NCBI GenBank assembly: GCA_020216575.1
Contig: JAIUYC010000053.1
Location: 1-10,414 of the forward strand
Reading direction: 5' to 3'
DNA from: Coleofasciculus sp. S288
Lineage (GTDB): Bacteria; Cyanobacteriota; Cyanobacteriia; Cyanobacteriales; Coleofasciculaceae
Length of the DNA: 10,414 nt
Part shown: piece by piece, positions 1 through 6,725 of the stretch
How positions within the stretch are numbered: position 1 is the stretch's first letter
Layout of the letters: every line of letters starts with the position of its first letter
The notes under the pieces: model-generated
What the model saw: only the letters and a program-made list of their open reading frames with translations
What the model was told of the DNA's origin: nothing
Database searches by the model: none
Position numbers and translations under genes: made by a program

Positions 1-29
1 AAGGGAGAAGCTAATTTCTGCCTCTTGTT

Positions 30-57
30 CCCCCCTTGATAAGGGGGGTTAGGGGGG
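30..57. repeat. G/C-rich hairpin repeat at left edge
   Basis: CCCCCCTT (30-37) and AAGGGGGG (41-48) form a perfect 8-bp stem with a 3-base loop. A second G6 run follows at 52-57. From general knowledge, hairpins of this C6/G6 type are dispersed between genes in many filamentous cyanobacteria. No T-tract follows, so an intrinsic terminator for an upstream gene is possible but unsupported. Confidence 0.6.
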
Positions 58-112
58 TGGTGCAAGATCTGAGTTGACCGATTGAACCCTTGAGAAACAA
101 AAGGATTCGTCT

Positions 113-127
113 TGGTAAGACATACCA
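113..127. promoter_or_regulatory. Candidate operator upstream of the HxlR-receiver gene
   Basis: TGGTA-N5-TACCA is a perfect 5-bp inverted repeat lying 46 bp before the chosen start codon. Further TACCA copies occur at 143-147 and 154-158. HxlR-family regulators commonly bind short inverted repeats next to their own or neighbouring promoters, so autoregulation is plausible. This is inference from position and symmetry only. No clear -35/-10 pair was found in this stretch. Confidence 0.3.
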
Positions 128-160
128 CAGCCCAGTGATAGTTACCAAACGGATACCAAT

Positions 161-164
161 GGAG
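161..164 (+). promoter_or_regulatory. Ribosome binding site that selects ATG 173
   Basis: GGAG at 161-164 lies 8 bases before ATG 173. The in-frame GTG codons at 164 and 167 overlap or abut this motif and would have no usable Shine-Dalgarno sequence, so ATG 173 is preferred. Confidence 0.6.
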
Positions 165-172
165 TGGTGCAC

Positions 173-880
173 ATGTCAGAAGCGAAATATAATTGCCCTG
201 TTGAGGTGACGCTTGAGGCTATTGGCGGTAAGTGGAAATGTGTAATCTTGTGGTGGCTTAGGCGAGATACAAAGCGTTTCGGGGAATTGAAGCAGTTGAT
301 GCCTGGAATTACACAGAAAGTCCTGACTCAACAATTGCGCGAACTCGAAGAAGATGGATTGATTCGTCGAGACGTTTATCGAGAAGCACCACCTAGAGTC
401 GAGTATTCCCTAACTCCCTACGGCGAAACGGTTCGACCGATTACGGAACTCATGTGTGAATGGGGTAAGAATCACAAACCAGGGTATCCGTTTGGCTATC
501 TCAAGCTGAAAGGCTTGCGGATACTCGTTATTGAGGATGAGGTTGATACCTGCGACCACCTACGTACCATGCTAGAAGAATGCGAAGCCCAAGTCACAGC
601 CGTTGCGTCGGCAAACGAGGCACTTGAGATGCTCAATCAAGTTCCGCCCGATGCCCTGGTAATTGATGCCGGAATGCTGAGCAATAGCGGTTATCCTCTT
701 ATTCGTCTAGTGAGAGCGCTGGAGACGGAGAAACAGAGACAAATTCCGGTGGTTGCACTTACCGCTAGTGCTTCAGAACGCCAGCAATCTCTCCGAGAAG
801 GTTGCCAAGTGCATATTTCTAAGCCAGTCGAGTTAGCTGAATTGGTGGCAACAATAGGGATGCTTACCGGAAAAGCATAG
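173..880 (+). CDS. HxlR-type winged-helix regulator fused to a receiver domain
   Basis: A 235-residue transcriptional regulator. Residues 8-105 match the HxlR family: CPVEVTLEAIGGKW near the start, then a winged helix-turn-helix with PGITQKVLTQQLRELEEDGL (residues 44-63) and the wing Y(S)LTPYGE. Residues 114-232 are a CheY-like receiver domain with acidic residues E121/D122, candidate phospho-acceptor D165 (in VIDAG), T197 (ALTAS) and K217 (SKP). All key positions are kept, so phosphorylation looks possible. The order is the reverse of ordinary response regulators, which have the receiver first. HxlR proteins often sense redox or electrophiles through the conserved Cys near the N-terminus, here C8, and further cysteines occur at 23, 95, 127, 137 and 211. 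No histidine kinase is adjacent. It is separated from the downstream operon by about 880 bp, so a regulatory link to it is only a guess. GTG 164 is a less likely alternative start. Confidence 0.92.
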   Translation: MSEAKYNCPVEVTLEAIGGKWKCVILWWLRRDTKRFGELKQLMPGITQKVLTQQLRELEEDGLIRRDVYREAPPRVEYSLTPYGETVRPITELMCEWGKNHKPGYPFGYLKLKGLRILVIEDEVDTCDHLRTMLEECEAQVTAVASANEALEMLNQVPPDALVIDAGMLSNSGYPLIRLVRALETEKQRQIPVVALTASASERQQSLREGCQVHISKPVELAELVATIGMLTGKA

Positions 881-1064
881 CTGAAGTCTCCCAGGTAAAG
901 CCATAATACAGCTCAGAGCAGGCGAGAGGGTAAGGCATGAGTCTAGAATCAGCGATCGCGATCAGCGGATACTTGGCGGCTGAAGACATTCGCTACCGTT
1001 AGTTTGCGTGATGGGTCTGACCTCTCAGTTAATTCGCCAACAGTATCCTACAGTTAACGATCGC

Positions 1065-1109
1065 ATCGCATTTTCTTCTCTTGGCATTTTGGTATTGCTA
1101 AAATGCGAT
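1065..1109. repeat. Inverted repeat with two alternative left arms
   Basis: ATCGCATTTT (1065-1074) is the exact reverse complement of AAAATGCGAT (1100-1109), giving a 10-bp stem with a 25-base loop. The loop contains a second GCATTTT (1084-1090) that can instead pair with 1100-1106 over a 9-base loop. The right arm overlaps a HIP1 octamer. No T-tract follows, so it is not called a terminator. Confidence 0.45.
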
Positions 1110-1156
1110 CGCTCTTATATCAAAACTTACTTCAGTAAACGATCTAAGCTTTTCCG

Positions 1157-1178
1157 ATATGTGATCTAAATCATGTTC
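1157..1178. promoter_or_regulatory. CRP-like binding site (candidate)
   Basis: The core TGTGATCTAAATCATG (1160-1175) and its flanks agree with the classical 22-bp CRP consensus (TGTGA-N6-TCACA core) at 17 of 22 positions by hand alignment. The left half-site TGTGA is perfect and the right half-site is TCATG. The centre lies roughly 65 bp upstream of the start expected from TATAAT at 1221, a position used by class I CRP promoters. Cyanobacteria have cAMP receptor proteins such as SyCRP1 with a very similar site. Actual binding is inference. Confidence 0.35.
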
Positions 1179-1220
1179 AAGAAGTGCGATCGCGTTTAAC
1201 TGAAAGCCAATGAAATACCC

Positions 1221-1226
1221 TATAAT
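1221..1226 (+). promoter_or_regulatory. Consensus -10 box, candidate operon promoter
   Basis: TATAAT is a perfect -10 hexamer and the best promoter-like match before gene A. No good -35 hexamer stands 16-18 bp upstream, which fits a promoter depending on an activator such as the CRP-like site at 1157-1178. Transcription from about 1233 would give a 5' leader of about 525 bases before gene A. A promoter nearer the gene cannot be excluded. Confidence 0.4.
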
Positions 1227-1322
1227 CCTCTATCCATAGGCAGTTGCTATTTAGGAGTAGAACTATGTATTGACCCAAACCTGATCAGCACACCTCTAAG
1301 CTATAGGAGTGAACTCGCTCAG

Positions 1323-1388
1323 ATGGCAAAGCTTTACATACAATTCTTAATTTTTTGCAAAAAACTTTATCAATTAGCCGATTGTTGA
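1323..1388 (+). CDS. Possible 21-residue leader peptide
   Basis: ATG 1323 opens a 21-codon frame starting MAKLYIQFLIFCKKLYQLAD and ending at TGA 1386-1388. TAGGAGT at 1304-1310 lies about 12 bases upstream, a somewhat long spacing. The frame sits in the presumed leader of the A-D operon, downstream of TATAAT at 1221. The peptide is hydrophobic and basic, with no recognisable family. Length and isolation make it weak; it could be chance. Confidence 0.15.
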   Translation: MAKLYIQFLIFCKKLYQLADC

Positions 1389-1658
1389 ATAAACACATCA
1401 ATAGTGCGATCAAACAAACAGAATTCAACTAAATATACCTTTAAGTAAGCGGGAACAAAAATATGAGTCAATCGTCTTGGATTTAATTTAGCTCTTGACT
1501 TACCCAAAAGCAGATTTTTTGAAAAACTCCTAAATGTACCCCTTAATTCCTGAAGATGTCAAGGCTTTAGTTTCAGGGACTTGAGTTTTTTACGGAAATA
1601 ATTTAATCTATCTAATTTGCCGAAAAGTTTGGTAATATCACTCTTTGTACGCAGAGAC

Positions 1659-1717
1659 TCTACGGAAAGAGTAAAAAGCTGCATAAGGCATCTACGGAAA
1701 AACTTCTCTCGTAAAAA
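1659..1717. repeat. Imperfect direct repeat just upstream of gene A
   Basis: TCTACGGAAA occurs at 1659-1668 and again at 1691-1700, 32 bp apart, and each copy is followed by GTAAAAA (1671-1677 and 1711-1717). A third TACGGAAA lies at 1591-1598. The copies end about 40 bp before the start of gene A. They could be regulator sites or structured leader elements. The function is unknown. Confidence 0.4.
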
Positions 1718-1757
1718 TTTCTGAAAACCAGAGTGCATTCTGGGGTGCTACCTTTTG

Positions 1758-2669
1758 ATGAAATCTCTAATCCAGCAGCTAGAAACCCATAAGCTGCTTC
1801 TCAACGTTATCCTAACGACTCTCTTTGCCGTTAAGGCATCGCTGGTTGCTGCCCAAACTGCAATTACAAACACAGCCTCAGCATCCGGCGAGAATGTTTC
1901 AACGACATCCAATCCAACGTCTCTCAGTGCCAATCAACCCGAACTGCAACTGCTTAAAACCGCAGATCGAGCGGCGGCGGAACCAGGCGATACTGTTATT
2001 TACCGCCTCTCATTGAGAAACACCGGGGCAGTGCCGGCCAGAAATATCACACTCACCGATAAGCTACCCCTGGGTTTGCGATTTCTGCCGGATTCAGTAC
2101 AAGGTTCTCTCACCAGTGGAACTACGACGACACCCGTGAGTTTGCCTCGCCCTACGACTGACGGACGGAACGTAACATTTACCTATCCCGAACTCGCTCC
2201 GAATCAAGCGCTGAACGTCATCTATGCCGTTGTCGTGACACCAGACGCTATCCGGGGTGAAGGCAGAAATGTGGCACAGGAGAATCGAAGTAATATTGCC
2301 AGCTTTGTACTCCGAATCCAACCGGGAATCTTATCCGACTGCGGCACTCTAGTTGGACGGGTGTTTGTGGATAAAAACTTTGACGGCGAACAGCAACCAG
2401 GAGAACCGGGAGTGCCGAATGCCGTAATTTTCATGGACGATGGCAATCGCATCACCACGGATGCAAATGGCTTGTTCTCCTTAGCTAACGTCATCGCCGG
2501 AAATCGAGTTGGTACGTTGGATTTAACTAGCCTGCCAGGATATTCTCTCGCTCCCAATGTCAAATTCATTGAGGGCAACAGTCAGTCCCGCTTGGTGCGA
2601 CTTGAACCGGGGGGAATGGCTCGAATGAATTTTGCTGTCACGCCTGCCTATGGGGAGGAGCAGCTATGA
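1758..2669 (+). CDS. Gene A: exported DUF11 and SdrD-B-like domain protein
   Basis: A 303-residue exported protein that begins the operon. Residues 1-32 look like a Sec signal peptide (KLLLNVILTTLFAVKASLVAA, cleavage near AA|QT). Residues 33-62 are a Ser/Thr/Asn-rich linker. Residues 63-185 match a DUF11 repeat: LQLLKTADRAAAEPGDTVIY, then VPARNITLTDKLPLGLRF. Residues 195-296 resemble an SdrD-B or carboxypeptidase-regulatory-like beta-sandwich, with GRVFVDKNFDGEQQPGEPGV containing a Ca-binding-like DxNxDG loop, then TDANGLFSL. Both domains are typical of adhesive cell-surface proteins. No anchor, barrel or sorting motif is seen, so it is probably periplasmic, secreted or held by a partner. ATG 1758 is chosen over the adjacent TTG 1755; the Shine-Dalgarno sequence is weak (GGGGTG at 1742-1747). 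Its stop overlaps the start of gene B (ATGA), pointing to co-translation. It has no HIP1 octamer. Confidence 0.9.
   Translation: MKSLIQQLETHKLLLNVILTTLFAVKASLVAAQTAITNTASASGENVSTTSNPTSLSANQPELQLLKTADRAAAEPGDTVIYRLSLRNTGAVPARNITLTDKLPLGLRFLPDSVQGSLTSGTTTTPVSLPRPTTDGRNVTFTYPELAPNQALNVIYAVVVTPDAIRGEGRNVAQENRSNIASFVLRIQPGILSDCGTLVGRVFVDKNFDGEQQPGEPGVPNAVIFMDDGNRITTDANGLFSLANVIAGNRVGTLDLTSLPGYSLAPNVKFIEGNSQSRLVRLEPGGMARMNFAVTPAYGEEQL
2652..2660 (+). promoter_or_regulatory. Strong ribosome binding site of gene B inside the end of gene A
   Basis: GGGGAGGAG ends 5 bases before ATG 2666. With the ATGA overlap (2666-2669) it fixes the start of gene B and shows translational coupling to gene A. This matters because the first 60 codons of B contain repeat-derived sequence that might otherwise suggest a later start. 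Confidence 0.8.
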
Positions 2670-5600
2670 AAAGTAGAGTTGTGAGTAGTTGGTTATTCGT
2701 TGTTTGTTGTTTGTGTCTGTTAACTCGAAAACACAAAAAAAATAATAAACAAAACACAACAAAGGATAACTGGTTGCCCTCAGTTACATTAGGGTTGTTC
2801 GCAATGATGTTGGGAGTAACTGGGGAACTAAAAACGGCTCAGGCTGACGAACTACCAGAAGAACAATTGCCGATTGATAGGTTGCAAATTGCAGATTCAC
2901 AAACGTTGCCGATTGGCAAGTTAAAGATTGCCGATTCACAAGCATTGCAGGCTGATAAATTGCAGTTGATAGCTGCAAGTGAATTCAAATTTAGTAGTTT
3001 AGACAGACGCGAGGATACGGGGACGCGGGGATGGGAAGAAAATGAATGTGGTAGGGATGAATGCAACTTAGTATCAACTGAGACTGGGGTTACTGAAGCG
3101 ACGACGGCTCCTGACATAGAGTTGGAAGAGAATCGTGAAGTTCCTGATCCAGTAGAGACATCGCAGCAAGACATCTCTACCTCACCTGTTCCCCAACTCG
3201 AGAGTGCTAGTCCAATCACTGACGAGATTGAGGAACCGTCAGAGACTTCAACAGAAACGGTAGCTCAAGAGAACACCTCACCAACTGAGCCAAGTGAAGA
3301 TATTCTATTAGAACCGCTCTCCTCAAGTGACCAAACCACTGCTCAGATTGAAATTACCTCAGTTGGCGACCCCCGTGTCCCTGCGGATGGTCGTTCTACC
3401 CTGACGTTGGAAGGACGAATTACGGATGAAACAGGTGAACTCATTACCGAAGACGTGGTGGTTACTCTAACGGCGAGTGCTGGTAAGTTTGTTGGAGCTG
3501 ACCAAGACGAAGATCGATTAGGATTTCAGGTTATCGCACGCGGAGGACAATTCACAGCGCAGCTTCAATCTGGATTGGAGGCGCAGAAGGTTCGCATCCG
3601 TGCAGCCGTAGAAGGGACTAGGCTTCGACGTGAGGCTTCGACGGTGAGCTCAGCGGCTCGACTGAGGCTTCGCCGAACGTCCGAACCGCGCTCAGCCGAA
3701 CGGGACTGGAAACTTGAAACGGAGGAAGACTTAAATACTGATGAACCCTCTGAATCTAACTTCACTGCTCCTCAGCAATCGGGTTCTCCCACCTCTTTGC
3801 TTGAGGCTTACACCCAGGTTGAATTTATCACCAACTTGCGATCGCCTTTAGTTTCTGGTGTTTTTAGCATCCGCATTGGGCAAAGCGGCACTGACTTTTG
3901 GGGCAGTCGGCGCAACTTTCTCGACCCCGACCTAATTGATGATGGAACCGAATTCGACATTGATGGCGCGATTTTTGCGACCGGTCGAATTGGAGAATGG
4001 TTATTTACAGGAGCATATAACAGCGATCGCCCCCTCAACGAAACCTGTGATGGCACAACTCGCTTGTTCCGAGGCCCACAGTTTTGCGAACAAAATTACC
4101 CCGTTTACGGGGATAGCTCCACCGTCGATTACCTAACCCCCTCCACCGACAGCGTCTATCTGCGCTTTGAGCGCACCTCACCCGTTCCGGGTGCAGAACC
4201 CGACTATGCGATGTGGGGAGACTACAGCACGACTGAATTTGCCAGAACATCCCAACTGTTTACAGCAACAACTCGCCAGCTACACGGCTTTAAAGGGAAT
4301 TACAACCTGGGGAATCTTCAGTTCAGTGCCTTTTACAGCCGTGACATTGAGGGCTTCCAGCGAGATATCATTGCTCCCAATGGCACGAGTGGTTACTACT
4401 TCCTATCCCGCCGTTTGCTCGTGGAAGGAAGTGAGAATGTTTTCCTGGAAACAGAAGAGCTCAACCGTCCGGGAACCGTAATTGAGCGCAAACCCCTCTA
4501 TCGAGGTTCCGACTACGAGATTGACTATGACCGAGGATCGCTCCTATTTCGGCGCCCTATTTTGGCAACAGAATTAGGAATTTTTGAAAATAGTGATCGA
4601 CCTAGAGAAGGTGAACCGCCTAGCATTGCTGATATTTCACCCTCAACCTTGCTCGTGCGGCGGATTGTCGTCACCTACCAGTATGAAAACGAGGGGGGCA
4701 ACGATACGAGTGTCTATGCAGGGCGGTTGCAATACAACTTCTCTCAAGAGTTTGACTCAGAAAGCTGGATTGCAGCAACGTACCTGCGAGAAGACGAGGG
4801 AATGCAGGACTTTGAGCTGTACGGTGCGGATTTCTTAGTTCGGTTGGGTGACAATGGAGAGTTAATCGGGGAGTATGCCCACTCCAGTTATGAGTCCCTA
4901 TTCCGGAACGATATTTCAGGTTCGGCGTATCGATTGGAACTCACGGGGAAGATTACGTCCAGTCTGAGTGGTCGAGCTTACTACCGCTCCGTAGACGAAG
5001 GCTTCACCAATTATGCGACCACTAGTTTAACAGCAGGACAAACACGATACGGGGCTGCGATCGCGTATGAACTCAGTTCCACCACCAGTCTGCAAGCGGG
5101 GTACGACTTCGAGGAAAACTTTGGCATTGCTCCAGCAGTACGCACTGACTTCTTTGACCTGTTTAACCCAGGCGTTGATCCTCGACCCGGCGATCGCGTC
5201 GATAATACCCTGAGAACCATCCGTGCGGGTATCCGACAAGAAATCGGGGATGCAACGTTAGGTGTTGACTATGTCAATCGTTCTCGCGAAGACCGAGTCA
5301 GCGATACGTTCGATGGCGACGCTAGCCAGATTGTGTCCCATCTCGCTCTTCCCTTTACCGAAACGCTCACGTTTCGTGCTCAGAACGAACTCAATTTAGG
5401 AGATAGCGACCCCCTCTATCCCAACCGCACAACCTTCGGACTCGATTGGGCTGTCTATCCAGGCGTAACACTGCGACTCGCTCACCAGTTTTTTGATGGG
5501 GGGATTTTGGGCGATGACTCCCTCACCAGCTTCGACACGATTGTCGAACACCATTTGGGTGAAAACACGACGATTAGGGGACGATATTCGGTAATCGGCG

Positions 5601-6700
5601 GATTTAATGGTATCACGGGTCAAGGGGCTGTGGGGCTGAATCACGTCTGGGCGATCGCACCCGGACTACGCCTCAATCTAGGATACGAACACACATTCAG
5701 CAACACCTCAATTGCCACGGCGGCGGGAGAACGGTTTGCCCAACCCTATGCCGTAGGTCAAAGTGCCTCGTCTCTAGCCCTCTTAGGGGGTGATGTCTAT
5801 ACGGTTGGGATTGAATACACCGATAATCCCGACTTCAAGGCATCAGCCCGGTTCGAGCATCGGACTGGTTCTGGGAATGACAACACAGTCTTTACCATTG
5901 CTGCTGGTGGTAAACTCTCCCCTGCATTGACAATTCTCGGTCGTTATCAGCAAGCGAACTTTGCCAACCAGAGCATTGAGGGATTAGACGATAGTGCCAC
6001 CCTGAAACTGGGACTAGCTTATCGCGATCCAAATAGCGATCGCTGGAATGCCCTGTTTCGCTACGAGTACCGAAAAAACCCCTCAACTATTCCAGAAACG
6101 ATACTCTTCGGCAGTGGTAGGGACTCAAACGAACACTTATTCTCCCTCGAAGCGATTTATGCACCCAGTTGGCGTTGGGAATTCTACGGCAAAGGAGCCT
6201 TTCGCCATAGCAACACCGATTTAGCCGATGATTTCAGCAACTCTTCAACCATTTTCCTGTCCCAACTCCGGGCGAGTTACCGACTAGGATATCGCATGGA
6301 TTTGGCAGTTGAAGGGCGCTGGATTGGTCAGTCTGAACCCGATTACGACGAATTCGGTTTTGCCTTGGAAACGGGTTATTACCTAACACCTGATTTGCGA
6401 GTCGCTGTTGGTTATAGCTTTGGTAGTGTCGATGACCGAGATTTCAGTGGCTATCGCTCAGAAGGTGGCATTTACTTTGGTTTAACGTTCAAGGTTAACG
6501 AACTCTTTGGGGGGTTTGGGCGACAAAGAGTAGTGCCGCCTCAGCAGCAGGAATCGCTAGTGGAAGGGGCTAGGAACGGGGAACTAGAGACTAGAGATGT
6601 TTCAACTCCAGCTTCTGAGTTTGGCTTATTTAGCCCTCAGCCTTTCCCGCATCTCTCTGAAACAACCGATGCAGTCGGTACTACAAGCTCTGATGAGTAG
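2666..6700 (+). CDS. Gene B: large probable outer-membrane beta-barrel protein with invasin-type Ig domain
   Basis: A 1344-residue exported protein. Residues 1-60 are an unusually long leader. A first hydrophobic stretch (SWLFVVCCLCLL, 8-19) and a basic/Asn-rich spacer (20-35) precede the true signal core, with cleavage near AQA|DE (60). Residues 68-106 are three 13-residue repeats. Residues 107-225 are acidic and low-complexity. Residues 227-318 resemble an invasin Big_1 Ig fold (DPRVPADGRSTLTLEGRITD...VTLTASAG). Residues 380 to about 1285 consist of alternating aromatic/polar strands with short turns, as in outer-membrane barrels. This part carries YPVYGDSS (478-485), WGDY (517-520) and RGSDYEIDYDRGSLLFRRPI (613-632). 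From memory, such motifs recur in large OM proteins of Gram-negatives, sometimes fused to DUF11 or OmpA modules. C461 and C474 could form a loop disulfide. Residues 1286-1344 are a non-barrel tail partly made of repeat DNA. The role could be a pore, exporter or adhesin platform. Barrel assignment is likely; function is unknown. Confidence 0.92.
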   Translation: MKSRVVSSWLFVVCCLCLLTRKHKKNNKQNTTKDNWLPSVTLGLFAMMLGVTGELKTAQADELPEEQLPIDRLQIADSQTLPIGKLKIADSQALQADKLQLIAASEFKFSSLDRREDTGTRGWEENECGRDECNLVSTETGVTEATTAPDIELEENREVPDPVETSQQDISTSPVPQLESASPITDEIEEPSETSTETVAQENTSPTEPSEDILLEPLSSSDQTTAQIEITSVGDPRVPADGRSTLTLEGRITDETGELITEDVVVTLTASAGKFVGADQDEDRLGFQVIARGGQFTAQLQSGLEAQKVRIRAAVEGTRLRREASTVSSAARLRLRRTSEPRSAERDWKLETEEDLNTDEPSESNFTAPQQSGSPTSLLEAYTQVEFITNLRSPLVSGVFSIRIGQSGTDFWGSRRNFLDPDLIDDGTEFDIDGAIFATGRIGEWLFTGAYNSDRPLNETCDGTTRLFRGPQFCEQNYPVYGDSSTVDYLTPSTDSVYLRFERTSPVPGAEPDYAMWGDYSTTEFARTSQLFTATTRQLHGFKGNYNLGNLQFSAFYSRDIEGFQRDIIAPNGTSGYYFLSRRLLVEGSENVFLETEELNRPGTVIERKPLYRGSDYEIDYDRGSLLFRRPILATELGIFENSDRPREGEPPSIADISPSTLLVRRIVVTYQYENEGGNDTSVYAGRLQYNFSQEFDSESWIAATYLREDEGMQDFELYGADFLVRLGDNGELIGEYAHSSYESLFRNDISGSAYRLELTGKITSSLSGRAYYRSVDEGFTNYATTSLTAGQTRYGAAIAYELSSTTSLQAGYDFEENFGIAPAVRTDFFDLFNPGVDPRPGDRVDNTLRTIRAGIRQEIGDATLGVDYVNRSREDRVSDTFDGDASQIVSHLALPFTETLTFRAQNELNLGDSDPLYPNRTTFGLDWAVYPGVTLRLAHQFFDGGILGDDSLTSFDTIVEHHLGENTTIRGRYSVIGGFNGITGQGAVGLNHVWAIAPGLRLNLGYEHTFSNTSIATAAGERFAQPYAVGQSASSLALLGGDVYTVGIEYTDNPDFKASARFEHRTGSGNDNTVFTIAAGGKLSPALTILGRYQQANFANQSIEGLDDSATLKLGLAYRDPNSDRWNALFRYEYRKNPSTIPETILFGSGRDSNEHLFSLEAIYAPSWRWEFYGKGAFRHSNTDLADDFSNSSTIFLSQLRASYRLGYRMDLAVEGRWIGQSEPDYDEFGFALETGYYLTPDLRVAVGYSFGSVDDRDFSGYRSEGGIYFGLTFKVNELFGGFGRQRVVPPQQQESLVEGARNGELETRDVSTPASEFGLFSPQPFPHLSETTDAVGTTSSDE
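2687..2776. repeat. Imperfect palindromic repeat inside the 5' end of gene B
   Basis: A T/G-rich left part, with GTTGTTT twice in tandem (2698-2711), is followed by an A/C-rich right part (2730-2776) that is its imperfect reverse complement; GGTTAT on the left matches ATAAC on the right. It encodes residues 8-37 of B, namely the extra hydrophobic stretch and the basic Asn-rich spacer ahead of the signal core. It looks like an intergenic hairpin repeat that became coding. Confidence 0.55.
2867..2983. repeat. Three 39-bp tandem repeats in gene B
   Basis: The three units encode LPIDRLQIADSQT (68-80), LPIGKLKIADSQA (81-93) and LQADKLQLIAASE (94-106). Units 1 and 2 are clearly similar at DNA level and unit 3 is degenerate. 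They follow the signal-peptide cleavage site and would form a short repeated segment of the mature N-terminus. Confidence 0.75.
3011..3034. repeat. Octamer repeat array in gene B (GGGGACGC family)
   Basis: Three octamers in phase: GAGGATAC, GGGGACGC, GGGGATGG. They encode EDTGTRGW (residues 116-123) in the linker before the Ig domain. 3011-3031 is identical at 20 of 21 positions to 7440-7460 in gene C. Confidence 0.7.
6566..6600. repeat. Heptamer array in the 3' end of gene B
   Basis: Five heptamers in phase: GGGGCTA, GGAACGG, GGAACTA, GAGACTA, GAGATGT. They encode part of the tail after the barrel (around residues 1301-1312, EGARNGELETRD). This matches the style of cyanobacterial short tandemly repeated repetitive sequences. 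Confidence 0.65.
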
Positions 6701-6725
6701 TTAGTGATGGAATTTGGATCGTTCG

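Larger units (their letters stand above)
881..1757. other. Long intergenic region, HIP1-rich, no convincing gene
   Basis: About 880 bp separate the regulator from gene A. The first third holds three GCGATCGC sites (952-959, 1105-1112, 1186-1193). The rest is AT-rich. Only very short frames occur: 937-1002 (21 codons), 1265-1273 (2 codons) and 1323-1388 (21 codons). Candidate regulatory signals are listed separately: an inverted repeat at 1065-1109, a CRP-like site at 1157-1178, TATAAT at 1221-1226 and TACGGAAA direct repeats. TTTTTTGCAAAAAA at 1351-1364 is a perfect 14-bp AT-rich palindrome. The region probably contains the operon promoter and a long 5' leader, and possibly decayed coding sequence. 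No RNA gene could be recognised. Confidence 0.7.

Noticed and set aside
937..1002. 21-codon frame MSLESAIAISGYLAAEDIRY...
   Set aside because: Too short, crosses a HIP1 site and has no family likeness or neighbour context; it may be a gene remnant but cannot be supported.
1084..1112. Intrinsic terminator after the regulator gene
   Set aside because: The stem is AT-rich and is followed by GCGATCGCTCTTATAT, not a run of T; the distance from the stop codon exceeds 200 bp.
1617..1638. Promoter TTGCCG with TAATAT near gene A
   Set aside because: The gap between the two hexamers is about 10 bp, far from the 16-18 bp needed.
1632..1650. Possible NtcA site (GTA...TAC)
   Set aside because: The spacing between GTA and TAC is 13 bases instead of the required 8.
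2699..2716. Lipoprotein signal in gene B (FVVCCLC)
   Set aside because: No [LVI]-[AS]-[GA]-C lipobox precedes any of the cysteines, and a normal cleavage site AQA|DE follows at residue 60.
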